This document shows positions 26,958 to 38,549 of a stretch of 64,000 bases of DNA, piece by piece. The notes beneath the pieces were generated by a model that saw only the letters and a list, made by a program, of their open reading frames with translations, was not told the DNA's origin and searched no databases. A program made the translations under genes and the position numbers. The number at the start of each line of letters is the position of its first letter. Position 1 is the first letter of the stretch. The stretch is from assembly GCF_022539665.2 (NCBI RefSeq), contig NC_081335.1, positions 186,001-250,000 of the forward strand. Direction: 5' to 3'. The stretch comes from Daphnia carinata (taxonomy: Eukaryota > Arthropoda > Branchiopoda > Diplostraca > Daphniidae).

Positions 26958-28686
26958 TTTCCTTTGAAGGAAAAGCTGCCAATAAAAAAAACAAAAGAAA
27001 ACGATCAATAATTGGATTAAAACAACCAGGTGAATCGGTTTACGCGCGGAAGTGGTAAAGGGAAAACCTCAGAAATCGCGACCGATGCAAACACGAACCA
27101 GCACAACAAGACACTGATTCTCAAGTGAGAAAGAAAAAGGATTTTTTTTTGTTGTCTATATTTTCCCCTACAGGGTTTAAAAGGCGGGTTCGTAGCTGTG
27201 ACGTTGGGCAAACCCACTTACAATTTGTGGCCCTCAAGCGATTTTGAATGCCGCGTTCCTCTCTGTTCTCTACGGCACGCTATTTTTCAAATAACCTTGG
27301 CTCATATTACGAGGTTCAGCAACCGAAACCTGTCTAAACACACGAACGTGTCGTGAAGCGCGATCTTTCGTCTATATCCCACACCGGTCACGAATCGAGT
27401 GCTAGACACAGCAACATTCGAGAGGTGATGAAGGAAACGAACCAACCGCAAAAAATGTTCTCTTAGCAATGATTACGGAAGCCAAACAAGCAAAAAACTA
27501 GCTTTTTCCCTCCCATATGTACAAGCAAAAGCAACTGCACGATCGAGTGCAACTGTTTCAACAACGTGTGAAAATATGCTCGCATCTGACGGAGCGATGC
27601 GTCATTATCTGTCTGGTTTCAGAAGGCGAAAGTGCAATTCAATTCTTCTGTGATTTCCTTGTTTACTTTTGTTTTCTACTCGCATCGTAGAAATACATTC
27701 CTGGCATTGAGACGCGCACGAAACGTGCGTTGGCATTCAATCGACGAAGACCTCGTATGTTTTACTCAGATACACGACGATTTTGAAAAGAACAATACCT
27801 GGTTATTCCAACAATTTCCGGCATCTGGGCTGACCCCACAGTTTTCGATGCGTTAAGTTTGTCAATAAACAAACGCGGGTAATTGAAAATTCCTCCCATT
27901 CACGGCCTTAGACGACTATGCTGGCAGAAAATAAATGCCTAAAACAAATGTACGTTTAAAAAAAAGAAACCCGAATGTAGCTTAAATGTTAAAAAGAGAT
28001 ACCGTGGGATAACACAATTTGAGCTCTTGACAACAGGTTCCCAGTTGGAAAATTGGCAGTTGCGTATTCCGAGTTGCTTTCTGAAGAAATGGTCCTGTGC
28101 ATTCCGAATGATATTCAACAATTAGTAGTAGTGTTTTAAACATCTTTTATTCATTTAGACATACTTACGTTAGAACTACTTTCTTCCCAGTAGTTCGATG
28201 TATTTAACATTTTGTTTCAAGAAAAAATTATCTGTTGAAAGAAGATTAGATAATGGAAAAAAAACTGAGGCGACGAATGTTTTTCGTCGTTCTGGATTTT
28301 CTCACCTTGTTTGTCCAGGCTCATTCTAATTCCCATCTGATTTCAATTCCATGACAAATGACTTAAAAAAAAAAAAAGGCTCTCTGTAATGGATAGGAGC
28401 CATGAAATTGTCAACAAATGAGATTAAGTGCATTACTCAATGCAAGCCACTGAGGCTTTCCAGCCGCACACTCTTGTTTTCTAAAGCGAAAAACTAAAAA
28501 ATTTAAAAAAAGCTTACCTTTTCCATCGGTAGGCACAAAATTAACGTTGATTCAAATAATGTCCGAGCATTTTTATTTAATACACGTTAGTTCTGTATCA
28601 TTATATCTTACGAAAAAGAATTAGTTTAAAAACTAACTTGGGCATGTCTACGGGCACCTCCGGGATCACACCGGGTTCAATTTTCC
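26958..28686. other. Intergenic upstream of ACE
   Basis: About 1.7 kb containing the ACE upstream region and 3' flank of the first LRR gene. Open frames (27017-27217 minus, 27632-27856 plus, 27939-28121 minus) show no resemblance to known families. No promoter element stood out. Confidence 0.45.
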
Positions 28687-30174
28687 TTAGATGCAATTGG
28701 TGAACGAATTCGGATTCAAGTCTTCGAACCTGAAAAACCCATCGCAAACGCCGTTTTTCACACTAGGGATGAGCTCTTGATGGTCTCGGATCAGCCAGGC
28801 CAAACCGCAACCGCACGCAAACGGGTCTAACAATTAAACAACAAAACCCAAGCGTGAGAACGTTTAAGAAAGAACATTACATTTTATGCATGGGATTGGA
28901 GGTACTCAAATAATTAGAATTTACTTCCAGTGACGAGGACTTGACCGCCTTCACCATCCGGCAATGCCGCCATTTGTTGCAGCATTGATTTGAAAACATC
29001 TTCTCTAAATTCTTTTAATTGATTGTACTCCAAGTTGAATTGAGCCACCGAGAAATCACCTGTCAAAACACAAATTAAAATTTTAAAAATCCACATTAGG
29101 CTGAGGAATAAAGACACGTTTACCTTGGAAAGCCTCTCCTTCGATAGCAGAAAGGGAAATACTTTTAAGACTGACTAATCGTACGGGCGCACTGAACATC
29201 AAAGTTAATTGACTCATGTACGGGATGTTGTTATAGCTGACGTCGTACACACTAAGTTGGGAAAACGATCCAATCCTTGGAACTTTTGCCATTCCATCGT
29301 CGGCTAAAACGAGCTCTTGCAAAGAGCTCGATGAAGACGAACTACCGACAGAGATCAAAATGCTGTTGATGGCTTCGTCGTTTAAGCCGTTGCCATTCAG
29401 GTACAGTCGTTCTAATCTTGCAGGTGTCAAATCAGGAAAAGCGGCATTTTCTAATCCCGTGCATCCAGTAATGATGAGTTTCTTCAGAGCCGGCAACGTA
29501 CTTGTCGGAAGAGTTTCAATGACTTCCACGTTCAACGTGTTCTCAATGCGAAGCGTATACAAAGCAGTGAAATCGTTCAAGAATCGCATGTCTGCTTGTG
29601 CCGATAGATCGCAATTCAGAATGCCCATTATGGTCGTTTCGAACCGGGTGAATTCAAAAGCAAATGGATCTATGGTGAGACCAACGTTTGGCGATGCACC
29701 CGACGGACAAATGAGGAAAATGTTGTCTGCATGTTTGTTTTGAAGTAAATCAGGGGGTAATGCAATCGTACCCGAAGGTGAGACTGTAGCCGTCAACAGA
29801 ACCAAATACAGTCGAAGAGTTTGTGTACGGAAGAACACGTCCTGGATGTCTTCGATAGAGACGTCGGCACAGGTGATTTCCAATCCACTGATGGTTAAGG
29901 CGCATGTACAAGGTGAATAATCCTCTGGGCAGATAGCACGTTGCCCAAGGGATGAATTACCAACATCGAAGGCTTCTTGATTGTTGGGTAAAACCTTTTC
30001 TAGCCTTTTATGATACATGCGGTTTAAAAAAGGATTAGCTGAAATAGCTCCGGCATTCAAGAAAATCCCAAAGGCTAAAATCTGTACAACAAATACGAGG
30101 TTATCGAATGCAAACAATACCCCCCCCCCCCAAAAAAAATGGCTTACTTGAAAAATGCAGTTGAGTTTATCCAT
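28687..30174 (-). CDS. Secreted leucine-rich-repeat protein, family copy 1
   Basis: Member of a five-copy family here. Four exons join in phase: 30174-30148 (27 nt), 30081-29124, 29059-28925, 28826-28687, giving 419 residues. The 9-codon first exon plus the start of exon 2 encode the signal peptide. A Cys-rich cap CPEDYSPCTC forms the LRRNT, a run of degenerate leucine-rich repeats follows (LERLYLNGNGL and similar), and the C-terminal cap starts PFACGCGLAWLI with further cysteines (LRRCT). The architecture resembles the non-catalytic LRR subunit of Oplophorus luciferase, a name often attached to such crustacean proteins; that link is from memory, not a search. Role unknown, most likely an extracellular binding scaffold. 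Confidence 0.85.
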
Positions 30175-31374
30175 GTTGAAAGGGAATTTTCGGCTGCTAG
30201 TTGCTACGGCTTTAAAGTGCAATGCTTTGGGTAAACCGGCAACAACTATCAAATAGATTTCACTGCCTAAAGATCATGTGAGCTCAACATTAACGTGGTA
30301 AATGAGTTATCGTTATCTTGACACCTTGGTCTGTCATGTCAACACCTCGTGAATCCGTGGTTCCATCACAGATTTGAGAACCCCATGAACTAAGACACTT
30401 TTTTTCTCCGAGTACTGGATGTGTCCTAGATATAAAGTTTCTTTTCGAAATAGAATCAAAATGAATGGGTTGGGAAGCCATTTGTAGAGGGGGACGCTCA
30501 AGGCTCCACATTTCGTCCCCTACCTCCTCCGCCATTTTCTTCTACTTCGACTTGCCATGCCATGCCAATCCATTGTTCAATTGAAACAATGCAACTAAAG
30601 TGCAATGCCCAGCCAGGGTTTTTCTAGTTAGACACCTGTATCTCGGATGCAAGACACAGTTCGCTCAAAACAAAGTAGCAACATATTACCCATGTGAAAG
30701 ATAAACAAGGGATGCAAATCGAGATGTTTCGAATGACTGATACAGAAGCTTTCGAAATTCCTGATGAATTAGTATTTGTGAAACGTTCAAATTTCAAGTG
30801 GTTTGTTTAAACAACTCGAAACGAATCACCTGACAGAGTTTGAAAAGGATTCCGACAGGTATTAACTCGTAATCTTGTTTATCTGGACAAGGGGAGTTTT
30901 AATTTCTCTAGGGTTTTACCTTGCAATCGAAATGTGTCCGTTGCGATATCGACCACTGAACGAAATGCAGGTCACGGAGTTCCGTAACAAAGAAGATAAC
31001 ATCCAACCTCAGTCGGACTGATTTACCGACTGACATGCCGATCAAAGGGCGCCATCAGTCTTCAGCGTTGCCTGATTTCATAATTATGCCCTACTTTTTT
31101 CATCACTATTTTATTTGTTTTAACCAGAAAGACTTATGTGATTACGTGAAGATTACGAATCATTTAGGTCATGTCGTACACGAAATTCACAACCGATGTT
31201 TGTATTATTATAAATCTTTTTCTTGTTCACAAAGCGTGACATACAATCAACACTTGACAACGGCTAACGTGCCTTTGTTATGTTTGTATTTCATTAGGTT
31301 GCATTCGTATATGTGGTGGACAAAAACATTGGGATCAAGCACAACGATTAGCTGAATAACCACATTAACTATAA
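30175..31374. other. Intergenic between LRR copies 1 and 2
   Basis: About 1.2 kb. A C-run at 30121-30131 lies just inside copy 1's first intron. No gene is recognisable between the copies; the plus-strand frame at 31035-31355 has no family resemblance. Confidence 0.45.
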
Positions 31375-32788
31375 CTAACAATTTGCGTATGAGTCAGGAT
31401 TGAGGTCTTCGAATCTAAAGAATCCACCGCAAACTCCGTTTTTGACGTTGGGGATGAGAGTTGGATTGTCGCGGATCAGCCAGGCTAATCCACAGCCACA
31501 GTCAAATGGATCTATAAAAAATAATAAGGGAAACAATTGACAGATCTTCTTTCCAGAACTAGACAACGTAGATTTAAAGATAAGTGAAATTCAACTTACT
31601 TCCAGTGACGATCACCTGGCCACCTGCTGGTTGAGCCGCCATTAGTTGCAACATTGATTTAAAAACATCTTCCCTAAACGAGGTCAAATCATTGTTCTCC
31701 AAGTTTACCTGGGCGAACGTATAATCACCTAAAAAATAAAAATAAACAAACACAAAATGAATAGGTCAAAACCACATTCTTGTCTTAGAAAATATGAAAA
31801 ATAAATTTACCAAGGAAAGCTCCGCCTTCAATGGCAGTTAGGGCAACGTTATTGATCCCGAGGAAATTAACAGGGGATCCGAAAATCAAAGCCGATTGAC
31901 TAATAAATGGAATGGCGTTTGAGCTGACGTCGTACCAACTCAACTTGGAAAACGACGCAATCCTTGGCACTTTGGTCATGCTATTCGATGCCAGAGACAA
32001 CTCTACCAACGAGCTGGATGACGATGAACTACCAACAGCTACCAAAATGCCATTGGCCGTTGCGTCGTCCAGACCATTGCCGTTCAGGTACAGTCTTTCC
32101 AAACGTGCCGGGGTTAAATCTGGGAAGGCGACATTTGCCAAACCAGTGCAACTAACAACGGCCAATTCTTTGAGTTGGGCTAGGGCTGGGAGTGTTTCGA
32201 TAGCTTTGGCGTTTTCCGAATTCTCGATATGTAAAGTATCAAGAACCGAAAAATCGACCAAAAAGTCCATATTTAATTGTCCGACAAGATCGCAGTCGTG
32301 AATTTCGAAACGTGTCGTGTCGAAACGTGTGAATTCAAAAGAGGCTGGATCGATGGTCAGACCGAGTTTGGGTGAGGCTGTCGACGGGCAGTTGAGGTAA
32401 ATATTTTTGGCTCGTTTGTCCTTCAGGAGATCGGCGGGCAAGTCGATTGATCCGGTGGCTGAGGTGGCCGTTAGTGTTACGGAGTAGATATCGAGAGTAC
32501 GCGTACGGAAGAAGACATCGACGATCTCGGCGACTGTCACATCCAAGCAGCTGACTTCTACGCCGTTGGCAGTCAGATCGCAGGTGCATGGAGCATAACT
32601 CTCCGTACAGGCCGCACGCTGGAGAACTTTCCTAGCGGCCGGATTGGCTACGACTGTCGTCAACAGAAGCCCAGCGGCAAAAACCTTCAGCACAAAGAGA
32701 TTGAAACGATAAAAATAGAGAAATGGAAAGTAGAACCAACGTTGAATAAAGGTGAAATTACCTGAAAAAGACTGTTGAATGATCGCAT
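31375..32788 (-). CDS. Secreted leucine-rich-repeat protein, family copy 2
   Basis: Four exons join in phase: 32788-32762 (27 nt), 32684-31811, 31728-31600, 31511-31375, giving 388 residues. The N-cap is CTESYAPCTC and the C-cap PFDCGCGLAWLI, with the shared AFPDLTPARLERLYLNGNGL repeat near the middle. It lacks most of the extra N-terminal spacer present in copies 1 and 3, so mature protein starts almost at the N-cap. A TATA-like TTTATAATGG lies on the minus strand near 32885-32876, about 90 bp upstream of the ATG. Secreted, presumably extracellular. Exon 2 has exactly the same length (874 nt) as in the distant copy 5, which suggests these two are closest relatives. Confidence 0.86.
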
Positions 32789-34549
32789 GATGTCGGAATT
32801 GTCCCTTGACAACGGGAGCTCAATGCGTGTTGGACGATGTGTACTTGACTATACGGCACTACCAAATTTGCGCCCATTATAAACCGCTTTTTTTCTTCCG
32901 GTTGAGATTGTGTGTAGCCATTGGGCAATATCACACAAATCATATTATCTTTCGAGCCTCATAACAACAGCAATACGATTTGTAGGGCATGGGCTTGGTG
33001 CGTAGGCTCAACCTATCAGAACTTTCCATCCGTCATCTTTGACATTTATATCATTTTCTCAAGATCCGTAGCTAAAGTTCCTTATCATGTAATCATATCT
33101 AGTAACGACTTTGTTTGGTTAGCAGTGACCAGTAGTGCCGCGATTGCCTAAGTATTCGACGTCATTGCGAAACATCCATGAACATGTGGCTGCACATTAA
33201 ATGACTAGAATTAAAACATGAATACTAGGACAGACTAAAGATTACTACAATACATGCCTTGCATTTCCCAGTTGTAAAAACACCAAATTTTTCCATATTG
33301 TAAAGAATGGAAGAGCACTGGATGACATGACAACATTTTCCCAGGCACTCTTTCAGTGAAGCAAGTGTAGGTTCTAAGACTGGATGACAACCAACAGAAA
33401 CGGCAGTTGTCCAAAAACTGCTGAGGATATCAATGGCTACGTAAGTGCTCCATATTTTTTAGGAATACCTTAACAGTTCGTAAATTTCACACAGGACACT
33501 CACCTGAATGGATCCTGGAAATTCTGGCTATGAAGCCTAGTAAATCAGTGCTTGATAGAAATTTCAAGTTGGCTTTCATCTACACGTCTTTGCCGATAAC
33601 ATTAACGTTTTCCTTTATGTATAGCGGCTGCGACTGAGAAATGGCACTCCTCCATTTTCTTAGCTAATTACAATACAAAACAAGAGCTGAAAATATGATT
33701 TGTTCGGTTATTATTTCTTCCAGAGTACTTGTAAAAAATAACTTATCGCACTTTTTCCATTCATCAATATTAAAAAATGACAAAGTCACTGAATTTGCCA
33801 TGAGAATGTCGAGAACAATGCCACTTCGAAAATTTGCGAGCCACAAAAAACACGTGAATGCAAAGGGCCAACAGAAAGCAGACGAACTATACGAGAAAAC
33901 ATCCTTGTGGTGTTCAATGAAAAAAAAAACTTTACTGCTTAATAGTCGTTCAGGCAACAAATTTATATGGAACAAATAATGTGCGAATATTTGGAAGAAT
34001 TATCATATTCAAGAAATGCAAGGGTAAGAACTGTGTTTCGTACTAGAATTACATTTAGGAGCGTATGACTCTCCAATTTGTCCACTTCCAATTTCGAAGC
34101 CCTCCCTCCCTCATATCAGTAATGCGGCTAGCAGGCAGGCAGGTTAGTCTTTATGTAAACAAATGACTATAGAGCCGACAAAATTTTGATCAATCTAGAT
34201 TTCCCGAGCATGCTTGAGAACAATCAAAGCTAGCAAATAGATTTCTTTTATCAAAAGTTTCACTACAAAGTGATAGATTCCCACAATTGGACGAAAACCT
34301 AGCCTTTTCGAATTGCACCATTAGTTCTCGTAATTTTGGTTTTATACATCATTTAAGCACCATCTTTAAAGCAATATGCTACTGAATAACAGTAAAGATG
34401 AGCACCCCTATATGATTGCTTAAATTACAATACCATACAAAAGCAACCAAAAGCCTTGGCGTTTATATTTATTTACCTAATGCTTTGGAGCGAATGGAAG
34501 CTGTCATAAAATCAATTAGAACGAGGAAGAATTTCATTGTGTCGGGAAT
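32789..34549. other. Intergenic between LRR copies 2 and 3
   Basis: About 1.75 kb. Overlapping open frames near 33664-33979 on both strands give Lys- or Phe-rich peptides that match nothing known. No mobile element ends were seen. Confidence 0.45.
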
Positions 34550-36020
34550 CTAACAGTTGGCATACGACTCTGGGTTAAGATCTTCAAACTTGAAGAAGCC
34601 ACCGCAAACTCCATTTAAAACATAGGACACGAATGATGGATTGTCACGGATCAACCAGGCCAATCCGCAGCCGCAGTCAAATGGATCTAGAACGTTCAAC
34701 GATTAGCATTTGAAAACCTAATGGAAATGTACTGACAATTGAATAGATCATTTACTTCCAGTGACGATAACTTTGCCAGCTTCGGCAGACCCCTGAGCCG
34801 CCATTTGTGCCAGCATCGGTTTGAAGACGTCCTCCCTAAACTCGGTTAGGCCATTGTTTTCCAAATAAACCAGGGCTTTTCCATAATCCCCTGTGCAAGA
34901 AGAAAAGGCAGTAGTTAATGTGTTTTCTTTTCTACTCGCGAATATAAACAGTTATACCTAGAAATGCACCACCTTCGATAGCTCCCAGCGAAATGCTATT
35001 CAAATTGAGGTAATTGACGGGAGAACTGAAAACCAAAGTCGATTGGCTCATGTACGGGATGGCGTTAAAGCTGACATCGTACCAAACCAATTTGGAAAAA
35101 GAAGCGATCCTTGGAATTTTCGTCATGGCGTACTCGTTTGATAAAATGAGCTCTTGTAACGAGCTGGACGATGACGAACTTCCAACAGAAACTAAAATGT
35201 TGTTAACACCTGCATCCGTCAAACCGTTTCCTTGCAAGTGCAATCGCACTAGTCGGGCCGGAGTTAAATCGGGAAACACGGCATTCTCCAATCCCGTGCA
35301 ATTAACTACAAACAGCTTCTGGAGAGCCGGCAATGTAGTTGTAGGCAGAGTTGCAATGGCTTCGATGTTGTTCGAATCGTCAATACGCAGCGTGTTGAGG
35401 ACAGAAAACCCATTCAAATATTGCATATCTGTTTGAGTGGAGAGATCGCAATTGAGGATGCCAAAAACGGTGGTGGTGAATCTAGTGAATTCAAAAGTAG
35501 CCGAATCGATGGTAAGGCCAAGTTTGGGATTCGCGGCGGGTGGACAGCCAAGGTAAATGCGCTGGACGCGTTTATCTTTTAATAAGTCGGCGGGTAAATC
35601 GACTGTGCCCGAAGCCGATCCTGAAGCCGTCAGTACAACTTGGTAAAGTTCGAGAGTTTGTGTACGGTAAAAGACGTTGGCGATTTGGTCGACTGGAATA
35701 TCGACGCAACTGACTTCTAATCCATTGACAGTTAGTTGACAGGTGCAGGGGGAATAATCTTCAGGGCAGGCTTCTTTTGGCGATGGAATACGGTGGATGA
35801 CTTTTCCGAAATGGGCACGTTTATTATTCAGAAGGCCGGCTTTTACTGGCCTGACATCGTCGACGTTGTCATCATACGTTCTGACTACGTCGGCTACAAC
35901 AGTAGTCAATAGAAGTCCAAGAGCTAAAACCTTTGAATAATTCAATGGCAATTCATGTTGTGTTCAAGCAGTTTGTAAAGAAAAAGGTTTTACCTGAAAC
36001 AAGCTGTTAAATAGTTGCAT
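34550..36020 (-). CDS. Secreted leucine-rich-repeat protein, family copy 3
   Basis: Four exons join in phase: 36020-35994 (27 nt), 35930-34958, 34890-34756, 34686-34550, giving 423 residues. Signal peptide, then an about 35-residue basic spacer before the N-cap CPEDYSPCTCQL, LRR repeats with the shared LTPARL block, and the C-terminal LRRCT. Intron acceptor of the third exon begins GGGATTAT, keeping the phase 1 Gly codon that all family members use. Function is not known; the family is discussed with copy 1. Confidence 0.86.
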
Positions 36021-36702
36021 ACTGAAATCGAAATTCGGTGTCTGCAGTACGGCAGCTCTGATCTTACTTGTTGATGATGAAGACGAAACTTCTCTTAAAA
36101 AGTCCTTCAAATCAGATAATGATAATCTTGGACAAAGTTCTGATCTTGTTATCTGTGAGATTAGTTACTTAACGCTTTTCACGACGTAAAATCAATATCA
36201 ACTCAGACTTGAAACATTAATTTCTCTTTAGATAAGGACTGGGTTAATGCTCATTAAGTACGTATTTTTTTAATTTGTACGTATTTGTGCAGTTTTCATT
36301 CCAGATCTAGCCCACAGAGACGAAAGCAGAACGTATTCTGAGTACTAGCAGACTACGTTGCTTCAAAAAGGGATTATGAAAAGATTTTACTTTCAATTCA
36401 AATAATTTTGGAGTTTAAGCTTTTTCAGTTATGCTTGTCAGCACAAAGGAAAAGCTTTTCACTAACCAAAGCCAATAAAGATGCCGACAAAGTCCCCATC
36501 TTTATCACGAATCAAAGTTTCTTTCTCGATAACAGAATGGGGACTAATGAGATCACTACGTACGACGTAGCTGAGTCGTATATCGTGTGAAGTTTAAAAA
36601 ACAACGCAAAGATCCGCATTGATGGAAAGGTGAGACCATAAATCAATCACTAAATGGCAGCATACACTTACGTTAAGTGTATTTGCCTTTCGTGCATGGT
36701 TT
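36021..36702. other. Intergenic between LRR copies 3 and 4
   Basis: About 680 bp, presumably the promoter of copy 3 and 3' flank of copy 4. A plus-strand frame at 36408-36590 is not recognisable. Confidence 0.45.
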
Positions 36703-38060
36703 TCATGGACAGTCGGCGAAAGCGGATGGGTTCAAAGCACTAAATGCAGTTCCATCAGAGCAAACGGCCGATTCGACAGCGTTGAGTAAACTAGGACTGT
36801 CACGAATGAGCCAGGCCAAATGACAATCTCCACAATCCAATGGATCTTTGTAGGCAACAAGAGAAAGTGGTTAAAATAAGATAACACCGCCTCAAAATTC
36901 AGTTTCGACTCACTGGATTCAAGGTTGACTAGACCACCATTCGTGACGCTTATCATCTGCTCCAGCAAAGGCCTGAAAACAGCTTCCTCAAATCTCGATA
37001 AACTATTGAAGCGAAGGTAGATGCGACCCCTAGTGAAATCACCTAAAGTACGAAAGCAAAGGATACATAAGTAAAAGCAAATGCAACACTAGCAAATTAT
37101 TCAAATACCTTGAAAAGCGCTAGGTTCGATGCTGTTGATGGTGTTGGATTCGAGATACAGGTAATCGACGGGAGCGTTGAACGAAAAAGATCCACTGGAT
37201 AAAACTGGAAAACTATTATTAGACAAATCAAGCTGAATCAATCGAGAAAACGAGCTCAATTGGGCTGGAACTCGAGTCAGTTGATTGCTTGCCAACCACA
37301 GCATTTCTAAGGCAGTAGCAGCTGATGAAGAAGCCATTGCGTTTAAAATGTTGTCAGCCATTTGGTCGTCTAATTGGTTTCCGTTCAACAAGAGACGTCT
37401 CAGCTGGACGTTACCAAGACGAGAGAAATCAGTGATCTTTTCTAATCCAGTAGTGTAAGTAACGATCAGTTGGTTGAGGCTTGGTAGGGCAGGCAAATTT
37501 TGAATGCCCTGGACGTTTGACGATTGGCTAATAAAAACCGTCGTTAAACTAAGGAAGCCGTCTAGGAAGGATGTAAAATCTAGCAGATTCAAATCACAAC
37601 CAGCGGTGAAAAAGAAAAATGTCAAATCACTTGACGGACGGAAAGCATCAGCATCAATTGTCAATTGCCAATCGGGAAACGGACAATTCAAAAGGATATT
37701 TCCTGCTCGTTTGCCGTTCAGTAAATCGGCCGGGATGGAGACGACATTTCCTTCAGCTGGAGATGGGACTGTCAACTGAAAAGAAAACAAGTCGTTGGTG
37801 GTAGTCCGGCTGAAAATGTCTTGAATGGTGAGGACATCGACACCGTCGCAAGTGATTTCCAATCCATAGGAGGGACTGTCGTTGCAATTGCATGGTGAAT
37901 AATCTTCAACGCAGAGATTCCGGTCTGTTTTTTGGCTGTTGCTTTTGTCACTTGCCCACCACTCGATATTTCTGCCGGAAGCTAATTTTACATTCGACAA
38001 AGAAATGCACAAAGTGAAGAGTAGAATGTCAACTGTCTTCATTGTTGTAGTATCTATCAA
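36703..38060 (-). CDS. Secreted leucine-rich-repeat protein, diverged family copy 4
   Basis: Three exons join in phase: 38060-37109, 37042-36914, 36845-36703, giving 407 residues from the ATG at 38060 (a second Met six residues later may be used). The signal peptide is encoded in the same exon as the repeats; the separate 27-nt first exon of the other copies is absent, either lost by intron loss or never gained. The N-cap is CVEDYSPCNCN, the repeats include LRRLLLNGNQLDD, and the C-cap CGDCHLAWLIRD matches the family. Sequence divergence from copies 1-3 is much greater than among those three. Confidence 0.84.
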
Positions 38061-38549
38061 ATTGATGTACGTTCTACGTCTGTCTAGTTCTGTCTGGGCA
38101 TCCGTTTTTATTCAAAGCTGATAGGACTTGGAAACCCGACTCACCTGACAAAAGAACGAGATCAAATTCAGATCAACAAACAAGATAAAATACACTCATA
38201 CCTATAAAAGCTTTTCCCACGTTTCGTTTTCGTGTATCCCTTAGACGCTATCGATCCGCAGTTGCCAGGGCAAAGTGTTGGCTGACATCTTTTTATTTTT
38301 GAAATAACAATGTACAAGTAGACATATAGTTATTTCAAAAATTACTCAATTAACAACATACTAACTTCTACCTCACGTCAAATTACCGAAAATAAGAAAT
38401 ACATAATGAAGATTATCACTGATTGCTACTCCGCACGAAGTCAATCATTTTTGAAAATCCATATGATCAAAGTTTGCCTGCAAACTGTTAATAAACTTTG
38501 AAGATGGACATTTTTTTTCAAAATTGCGAACTTAATAGATAAGAAAAAA
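38061..38549. other. Intergenic between LRR copy 4 and peroxidase copy 1
   Basis: About 490 bp, AT-rich. A plus-oriented TATAAAAG occurs near 38202 but points away from the minus-strand gene, so its relevance is doubtful. Confidence 0.4.

Larger units (their letters stand above)
28687..38060 (-). repeat. Tandem array of four secreted LRR genes
   Basis: Four paralogous genes in the same orientation (28687-30174, 31375-32788, 34550-36020, 36703-38060). Copies 1-3 share the exon plan of a 27-nt first exon, one large LRR exon, a 129-135 nt third exon and a 137-140 nt final exon, all with the same phases. Copy 4 lacks the separate 27-nt exon and is more diverged. A fifth copy with the same plan sits 18 kb away at 56014-57401. 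Confidence 0.85.
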
